DNA from: Rhexocercosporidium sp. MPI-PUGE-AT-0058
Lineage: Eukaryota > Ascomycota > Leotiomycetes > Helotiales
Assembly: GCA_020746875.1 (NCBI GenBank)
Contig: JAGTJL010000021.1
Span: forward strand, 868,001-932,000
Length of the DNA stretch: 64,000 nt
Reading direction: 5' to 3'
Numbering within the stretch: position 1 is the stretch's first letter; each line of letters opens with the position of its first letter. Positions 57,269 through 64,000 of the stretch are shown in pieces. Position numbers and translations under genes: made by a program. Below the pieces are notes generated by a model. The model was given only the letters and a program-made list of their open reading frames with translations, did not search any database and was not told where the DNA came from.

Positions 57269-57937
57269 GCCAACTATTTAAGTGCAGCTTCTTAGAGGAA
57301 AGCATATGTAAACAAAAATGCACCAGCCATGTTTATCACAAGTAACTTGGTTGGGTTCTAACTTTAGACCTATCAATCGAGCTGGATGAAAAGTTCAATC
57401 TTATCTACTGCAACGCAGCTTGTTGCTATCCATATCTTTGAAGCATTGAGCAGGATTGAATTCGGTCGGCTCGATCGGTTGAGGTATGCTGAATTAATGT
57501 CTAGATGTAAATTTAAACTTTAGCAGTGCATCATGGGCTCAACCCAACACACAGATCCTGCATCTCGCTCGAAAAGTTTTGACGGCTAATTAATGTCTAA
57601 AAGCGTTGTGTGACTTACATATATCGGATGGCTTAGTAAGTGTCGGCAGAGTCCGGTCCGGGCCAAGAAAGGCAATTGAAGAAATAAGACCGGGTACAGA
57701 TACGAGACAAGGGACCTGGTACTCGTATAAGCAAGGCGTGTGCCAATCTGATGCGATGTTCTTTCGTACTCTCAGTGTGTCGAATCTTGAACAGGAAAGT
57801 CGCTTTAAAGATAATCTGGTGACAATCATCACTCAGCAGTGCAGCCACAATGCTTGTCACACTCAAGCATTTGTATAAAGTCTTGTCGTGGCCGAAAACA
57901 TAAGAGTAGCAACAAGTTGAGATAGCTGATCATAGCA
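57269..57937. other. Intergenic between transporter and sedolisin
   Basis: 3' flank of the MFS gene and promoter of the sedolisin gene. Overlapping opposite-strand open frames around 57590-57878 have no recognisable features. Confidence 0.55.
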
Positions 57938-59975
57938 ATGATGTTGATTTCAATTGTCCTTCTGGTCCTGTCCTGTGGAAAAGCATTGGCTTTTCCAGTC
58001 TCGGAGGATAAATATGTTGTACATGAGCAGCTTGGGGCTCTACACTCCAGATGGGAAGTCGAAAATATCCTTCCACGAGATTATGACCCCCAAATCCAGA
58101 TGCGCATCGCAATCACTCAGCAAAACCTCCACCGCGGTGAGGAATTCCTGATGGAGGTATCCGACCCCGCATCTCCTCTCTTCGGACAGCATTGGACCAA
58201 AGATAGAATCTCCGAGACTTTCTCTCCCTCTCAAGAAAGTACGCAAGCAGTGAGAAGCTGGCTTATTCATTCTGGTATCGACGCGGACAAGATTACCCCT
58301 TCCCGCGACGGCGGTTGGCTGACTTTCCCTATCGGATTGAGCGATGCTGAGGATTTGCTGCAAGCGAAATACAATATCTATACAGATTCTGAGACAGGAG
58401 ACCGTCAGCTGGCGTGCGAGTCGTACAGTATTCCGGATTCCATTCGCTCTCATATTGACTTCATCACGCCGACTGTACATCTCACTACTCGCAAGTCGAA
58501 GAAAACACGAGACCTCACCAAAAGTCATGATCTCAGTCTTCAGCCAGTCAAGATTTCTAACTTGGCTACCTCGGATCTTCGCATTAAAGATAAAGATCTT
58601 ACAGTGTGTGATACACTCACAACACCGAACTGCCTTCGTGCATTGTACAAGATTCCGGAAGGGAAGACCGCAAACCCGAAGAACTCGTACGGGATCTTAG
58701 AGCTGAGCCCGGAGACTTACAGCCAGAATGGGTTGGATTTGTTCTTCAAGAACTTCACGAAGGGTCTGGTTGGGAGGCCGCCAAAGTTGGAAAGTATTGA
58801 TGGCGGCAGCCGACCGCCACCTGGACCTCCGTCTATCTCTTCGAGCGTAAGATCATGATTTCGAAATTCATTGACTGTTCACTAACTCTGTGAAGTGGGT
58901 CGAAGGTAACCTCGATCTATCCTACTCTATGTCCTTGGTGTATCCGCAAAATGTTACACTCTACCAGATCGGCGACAACTTCATCGGAGGATCATTCGAG
59001 CTGTTTCTCGATGCAGTGGATGGGTCTTACTGCACATATCTCGGGGGCGATGACCCAGCACACAACCCGCAATATCCCGACCCAACTCCCGGTGGATACA
59101 ACCAAACCAAAATGTGTGGTGGCGCGAAACCGCCTACTGTGATTTCCATCTCATACGATGGCGATGAAGCCACATTCACCCCCTTCTATACCAGTAGAAT
59201 GTGCAACGAGTACATGAAACTCGGTTTGCAGGGCATGTCCATCCTTTTTGCATCCGCAGACTACGGCGTAGCTGGCTGGCAAGGTTGTCTTGATCCAGCA
59301 ACTACAGGAACACTATTTAGCCCTGCGTTCCCAGCTTCTTGCCCTTACGTGACCAGCGTAGGCGCCACCCAGATTCCAGTCAACTCATCAGTATTTGATC
59401 GAAACGTTGAAGTTGCTGTTGACTTCCCTATCGTGTCTTCTGGGGGGTTCAGCAACCATTTCGCTATGCCGAAATATCAGGAGAAGGCTGTGTTGAATTG
59501 GTTTAAGAAGAACCCCACGGGGTATGGGAAGGGAGTCTTCAATGATTCTATGAGAGCGAGAGGGGGGCCGGATGTTGCTGCGCTGGGGAGGAACTTCATT
59601 GTTGGGGTGGGGAAGAATCTTCCTTACGTGCCAGAAGATACTTATCAACTTGTTGGGGGAACTTCTGCTTCGGTACGTAATTCTGCTTCCCTCTAGAGAT
59701 CGGACAAGCTAACTAGATACTTGATACAGGCCCCTGTGTTCGGAGCAGTCCTGACGTTGATCAATGAAGCACGACTGAATGCTGGTAAGAAAGCTGTCGG
59801 ATTTGTGAATCCAGTTCTTTATGCCCATCCAGAAATCATGAACGACATAACAGTAGGAAGTAATCCGGGTTGCGGTACAGGTGGATTCAATGCAACAATT
59901 GGTTGGGATCCAGTGACGGGGCTTGGGAGTCCGAATTTTGAGAAGATGTTGAAACTTTACATGTCTTTACCTTAG
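57938..59975 (+). CDS. Secreted sedolisin / tripeptidyl-peptidase (family S53, 643 aa)
   Basis: Exons 57938-58846, 58896-59672 and 59730-59975 total 644 codons; introns are 49 and 57 bp, both phase 0. A signal peptide (MMLISIVLLVLSCGKALAFP) and a long pro-kumamolisin activation domain (about 30-215; DPASPLFGQHWTKDRISETFSP) precede the catalytic domain. Residues fit the S53 pattern: Glu306 and Asp310 in VEGNLD, the oxyanion Asp425 in SADYGVAG, and Ser560 in VGGTSASAP. A calcium site is formed by Asp in NDITVG and by GWDPVTGLGSP at the C-terminus. It works at acidic pH on peptide N-termini or internal bonds outside the cell, for protein nutrition or host/substrate digestion. Intron 2 falls directly after the catalytic Ser motif. 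Identification is firm; exo- versus endo-activity is not settled by sequence. Confidence 0.95.
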
Positions 59976-60491
59976 AGGTGTTGAATGACAAGGCTAGCTG
60001 TGGGAAGGTGAGTTGAAGCAGAATTGAGTTAGATTAAAATGGAATGCAAGCACGAACTAAAGCAAAGAGCTGGTGGAGCTTGCGCTCAATTTAATTAGAT
60101 CTGATATCCTTATGTAGTAACATTTACAGTGACTGTTCGACGAGCAGGTCTCGGTTAACTTTTCCGCCTGGTGTGATGAAGGGGTTCGCTTAAGCAACTC
60201 TGCTCTTCTCTACTTCGTTTCACCAGCCTGTCGTATTCTGAATTTTCAATAGCTGTTAATCATTGCGAGCTCACTCAGTGCTGGGTCAAAGAATACGGCA
60301 TGTCCATCAATGTGATGCCAGTAAGCTAGCAACAACGGAAACAGACACCAAAGATCAACAGAAGTAAAATTGCTAAGCTAAATTCCTAGGAGAAAAGGTG
60401 AAATGTATCTAAAAGATGATCATACCACATAGAAAGAAAGAAAGAAAGTATCTAAAATCTCCGTATATCTCTGCGAAACTTGTTTTTCGAT
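59976..60491. other. Convergent intergenic region
   Basis: 3' flanks of the sedolisin gene (+) and the small secreted-protein gene (-). Contains an AGAA microsatellite at 60431-60448. No coding sequence. Confidence 0.6.
60431..60448 (+). repeat. AGAA/GAAA tetranucleotide microsatellite
   Basis: Just over four tandem GAAA units, read directly. Confidence 0.9.
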
Positions 60492-61459
60492 TTAAGCACA
60501 AAGCGCGTTGACCAGTCCAAAGAAGCCCCCTGCAATCGGGTTGACTGCACCTGCAATGGCACCCAAGGTACCCCCAAGCGTGGCACACCAGTTTCCCTCG
60601 TTTACATCCATCGAAACTGAAGACTGGATGAATCCTCTCAAATTGCCGTTATAGAACTTGTTGACAGATATGAAGTTTGTTTGGCGGCCCCACCACTGAG
60701 TCCCGCAAGTATCACCTTCCTTGGTTCGGATGCACCTAATCAAGTGTTTAGCATGCGTGGTTCTCAATTTCATAGAGGCATGATGCAGTATCGGTTCCCA
60801 ATTTTAAGGTAATGAGGTAGGTTCTGGTGCGAGAAGAACTTACCAGTCATGTTGATCCCATTTCTGGCCTTTCGAAGCAGCTGCCACGACAGACTCAACA
60901 TAATGATCACGCTCAGACCACCCATTGTACTGTCCGTATGAGGTAAAGTAGATAAGTCGAGATCGAGGTCCCAACGATGCTCCGCTGCGGACCAAGTCCT
61001 TAGTTTCAGCTGTACATGTGTTGGAGTCGCATGACCCTTCATGGCCTTGGATAATGTCAGAATCTGGGGAGGAGAAATACACATGTAGAACACGTCTTGT
61101 GAAATATACAGACATAACTCACAATAGTCATAGAGGCAATGATGGAGTGCATCACAGGGATTCGTGGTTCCGTAGTTGATACTGGTTCCTCCAAAGGTGA
61201 CATGCGTGCGTGTGTCGCGCTTGATGAGAGTTCGGTGTTCGGTAGTGTTGGGGAAACGAGACGCGTAGTCTTCGGTTCCTGGTTCCATGCCCGGTTTGAA
61301 CCGAAACATGAGGCCGTGTTCGGTGTCGTAGGTCTCGCAATTGGGAGCGTCTTCGCATTGAGCGAGAATATCTGGGTGATGAGGGGACTTCTTCTTGAGG
61401 ACTTGAGATGCTCCACCAATGGCAAGCCCCATAGTGAGAATGGCGAGGATGGACTTCAT
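60492..61459 (-). CDS. Small secreted cysteine-containing protein with Kex2 site, unknown function (266 aa)
   Basis: Exons 61459-61123, 61063-60844 and 60735-60492 total 801 nt; introns of 59 and 108 bp close in frame. A signal peptide (MKSILAILTMGLAIGGASQ) and a pro-region end at Lys80-Arg81, a Kex2-type cleavage site. The mature part starts DTRTHVTFGGTSINYGTTNP and contains eight Cys, an even number fitting four disulphides. A central segment reads RSRLIYFTSYGQYNGWSERD. The C-terminus is a Gly/Ala-rich hydrophobic stretch (LGGTLGAIAGAVNPIAGGFF) flanked by the last two Cys, a feature that could insert into or lie on membranes. I do not recognise the family. A secreted effector-like, antimicrobial or surface-active role is conceivable, but none is shown. 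It faces the sedolisin gene convergently. Confidence 0.8.
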
Positions 61460-62772
61460 TGTGAAGGATTAAAGGGCGGGAAAACTAGGCTTTGAGAAAG
61501 CAACAGAAGAAATTTCAAATATCCGAATGTTTGCAAGACAGCAAGTGTTGTTAGATTTTGAGTGTAGAGAAGTGTAACTGACTTCTGCGCACCCGCTTAT
61601 ATATCTATTTTTTCTGGACTTCGAACCCACAGAGAGCTACTTTGTGATTTCGGCAAATCTTCATAGTCCATGGAGAAAGATTGCGAGACAAAATAACTTA
61701 AGATGTCTTATTCAGATATGAGCCAACGTCCTTGCGTGATTGGAATTAGAGAAATCTTGGCAACAGCTTACCAGTACAAGATTAGTCTAGTGATTGTCGG
61801 GACCTAGTCATCCAAGCCCACTTTGGCTGCTCAAAGACTCTTCTACACGTGAAGCGGAAGAGCAGACGACTAAAGTAGGAAGGTAGAGTTGCCAAGCCGC
61901 CGAGACAGAAAGCCCTCGTCGGCCGCTGAGGGGATCTTGAGTATGCCTTAAGCCATGACTTCTCGGTAAAGACCGCTCACCTCAAAGTCTGGTGTGAGAT
62001 TTTCTTTTTCGGACCTAACGAGCCGTATGCCACGTTCAAGCAATATTAGGATTGTCAAGGGCTCTGGGATTAACATCTTTACTGTCAATTTAAACACTTC
62101 GGGTGCCGAATTGGGTGAGTGGTGTAATCTCACTAACCTCTTTGAGATATGGAATCAAATGTAGTTACTGGCTTTACCGACTACTTTTGTATCTCGTGTC
62201 ATCCTTTCTGCTACATTGTCGGCGGTCAGGTCATTGGTAAGGGCTAGATTAACTTCCCGGCTTCAACGAGATGAACTCATGCTTCGGCTACTGAAAAAGG
62301 CCACTGGTCATGGTCTCGGTTACCAGTTGGGCAAGCGGTACCCTGGCCTGACTAACTGCCAATTAAAAGGTGTAATATTACTCTCTCACAAGGTCACATT
62401 TGTCCTCATCGCCGAAAATACCTTCCATTATCGTTTTGTCTTATGATTTCAGCCTCTCAAGCACCGATATCAATTCGGTCCGCGATAAGGTGGCCGGTCA
62501 CGTTGTTTGAGGGCCACTGGTAACAGCAGCAAACATGCTTGATTCTAAATGGAAATCCCTACGAAACAGACATCCATTTCACGAGCATTTATAATATTTG
62601 AGCTCTCGAATACAGGAACAAAGACATCATCACTCAGACTCTGCCAGCTTGTCTACAGTGAACATCGGCATATTACGGCTCCCAGAAGAAACGTTGATTT
62701 TAAAGAAGTGGAAGAGTTATTGTATTAACTAGGAATGCAGAGGCTACCCCTCAGAGTACCGTATTAATTGTA
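61460..62772. other. Intergenic; promoter of the secreted-protein gene
   Basis: Contains a TATA-like box near the gene and otherwise unremarkable sequence up to the AT-rich block. The 76-codon open frame at 62216 is not supported by motif or context. Confidence 0.55.
61595..61606 (-). promoter_or_regulatory. TATA-like element of the secreted-protein gene
   Basis: AGATATATAAGC on the minus strand, about 136 bp before the ATG at 61459. Good TATA match; assigned by position only. Confidence 0.4.
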
Positions 62773-64000
62773 ATACAGCGCCACCCTCGCTGAACTCGCC
62801 ACCCCTAATATAGCGCCAGGTCCCACAATATCACCTTAATACGGGTTATATTATATCGCTATAGCGGATTAAGAATCCCTAGGTCTAGTATATAAGATCT
62901 CGTGTATTTTAAGTATAAACAAAGGTATTAATTCTAGTAACTATTTATTTATTATTCCTTTATAACATCTACTATATCTTAATTTTCGTCTCCTAACTCT
63001 TCTTTTAACGAATCGAGCTCTAAATCGGAATCAAAAGCACTCTTTATATTATTGCTTATATTTATTATAATATCGTCTTCTTTCTCTTGTCGTAAAACTT
63101 CTTTTTCCTCTATTAAAATATACGTGCCTTTAACCATAATTATATTGCCTTTAAGCTCGTCGTCGTCGTCAATAAGTGTAAGGTTCGTAAAGGAGAAGGT
63201 ATAATCGCCGACAAAGATATTTAAGAGGTTTCTAATCTTTAATTCGCTGTCTTTAAAGCCGTCAAGATTTAATAATAAACTAAGGTTTTTAAAAGTCTTA
63301 ATAATAATTTATTTATATTTAAAATGAATTCGTAACTAAGCTTTTCCTACTTAATTTATAAATAGAATTCTATAGTCTTAAATAAAATACTTATTATTAT
63401 TCCACTTCTCTAAGTTCTAATTAATATGCACCTCCTCTAGCTCCTTAATTATTGCCTTTAAAAATAAGTTAATTACGACATTAAGCACTTAAACGTAGCT
63501 AGTATAGCCTTTAAGTATAAAAGACAAAGTAACGTTAAGCTTTAAAAACTCATCTCAAATCTACTAATTCAGTCTCTTTACCTTTAATCTCTTTGCCTTC
63601 GCCTTCGCAAATTCGTTCGCAAGGACTTTCTTTTTAATGTATTTATAAGAGGCAAAAGCATTAAGGATAAGGAAACGAGGTTCTTAATCGGAGAGAAGGT
63701 ATTCTAAAGCATATAAATAGTCTTGTCTAATTTAATTAATGAAATTCTCGGAATTAATATATACTTTATTATTTTAGATTACCTTAACCGTAAGGTAATA
63801 TTTGGCTATCTTAAGGCGTCGATTCTTATTTCCTTTACTTAGCTTGCCTTTGAATATAAGAAGAGGTTTACATTAATTTACGCTATTTACGAAAACGATA
63901 ACTTAAAGAATAACTTATTATTTGTCCTAGCTATTTCTTGCGGTCCTTAAGGTAACAGTTTTAATACCTTTGCTAATATAAGTACGACTTCTTTAAAACT
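62773..64000. mobile_element. AT-rich RIP-like block; candidate pogo/Fot1-type transposon (right end beyond window)
   Basis: From about 62860 the sequence becomes strongly AT-rich with stops in all frames, like the hAT element. Its left edge, after a TA dinucleotide, reads CAGCGCCACCCTCGCTGAAC and continues with ACTCGCCACCCC and TATAGCGCC. This resembles the CTCG/TATA/CGCCACC repeats at the ends of fungal pogo (Fot1/Pot/Tigger-like) Tc1-mariner elements, which duplicate TA. The right end lies outside the window, so neither the partner repeat nor the target duplication can be checked. The relic status is well supported; the family is an inference from the edge sequence. Confidence 0.5.

Noticed and set aside
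60492..61459. Small secreted protein considered as a KP4, hydrophobin or CFEM protein
   Set aside because: Cysteine spacing does not match the hydrophobin pattern or the CFEM eight-Cys pattern, and no KP4 motif is seen.
1..64000. tRNA, rRNA and CRISPR features
   Set aside because: No cloverleaf with A/B boxes, ribosomal sequence or regularly spaced repeats was noticed by eye; a covariance-model scan would be needed to exclude a tRNA.

Overview
The window is nuclear DNA of a filamentous ascomycete (Pezizomycotina). Gene families resemble those of Leotiomycetes such as Helotiales, but that narrower placement is an inference. The evidence is short introns (45-110 bp, mostly GTAAGT-type donors), fungal-only families (PTH11-like rhodopsin membrane protein, Zn2Cys6 regulator, sedolisin, fungal arylsulfotransferase relic), and two very AT-rich blocks that look mutated by repeat-induced point mutation (RIP).

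Left third (1-31 kb), mostly conserved housekeeping-type genes: a BTB-domain protein running off the left edge; a six-exon gene of unknown function; an M20D amidohydrolase; a 1133-residue low-complexity basic protein; a cerevisin-type vacuolar subtilisin; a 2635-residue BEACH-WD40 protein on the plus strand; an octopine/nopaline-dehydrogenase-type enzyme; and a DHA1-type MFS exporter.

Middle (31-43 kb), a damaged stretch: a methyltransferase is followed by an open reading frame cut in two by a 2950-bp hAT-family DNA transposon. The transposon is flanked by a perfect 8-bp target duplication. Its 17-bp terminal repeats differ only by transitions, and it carries transposase relics. Removing the element and one target copy would rejoin the two halves in frame as one 658-codon protein. 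That protein has an HxD...H...R pattern suggestive of a 2-oxoglutarate/Fe(II) dioxygenase. Nearby is an arylsulfotransferase pseudogene with several tryptophan-to-stop changes, again of the G:C to A:T type, and a small membrane-protein gene.

Right third (43-62 kb), accessory and secretion-oriented: a secreted type-B carboxylesterase, a PTH11-like membrane protein, a 6-kb gene-poor gap, then a Zn2Cys6 regulator, an MFS monocarboxylate-type transporter, a secreted sedolisin and a small secreted eight-cysteine protein with a Kex2 site. The regulator and the transporter each use a GC-AG intron. The window ends in a second AT-rich block whose left edge resembles a pogo/Fot1-type terminal repeat.

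No rRNA, tRNA, CRISPR array or replication origin could be supported. Exon boundaries were derived by hand from splice consensus and reading-frame closure. For every multi-exon model with both ends in the window the summed exon length is a multiple of three. Functional names rest on recognised motifs, not on searches.
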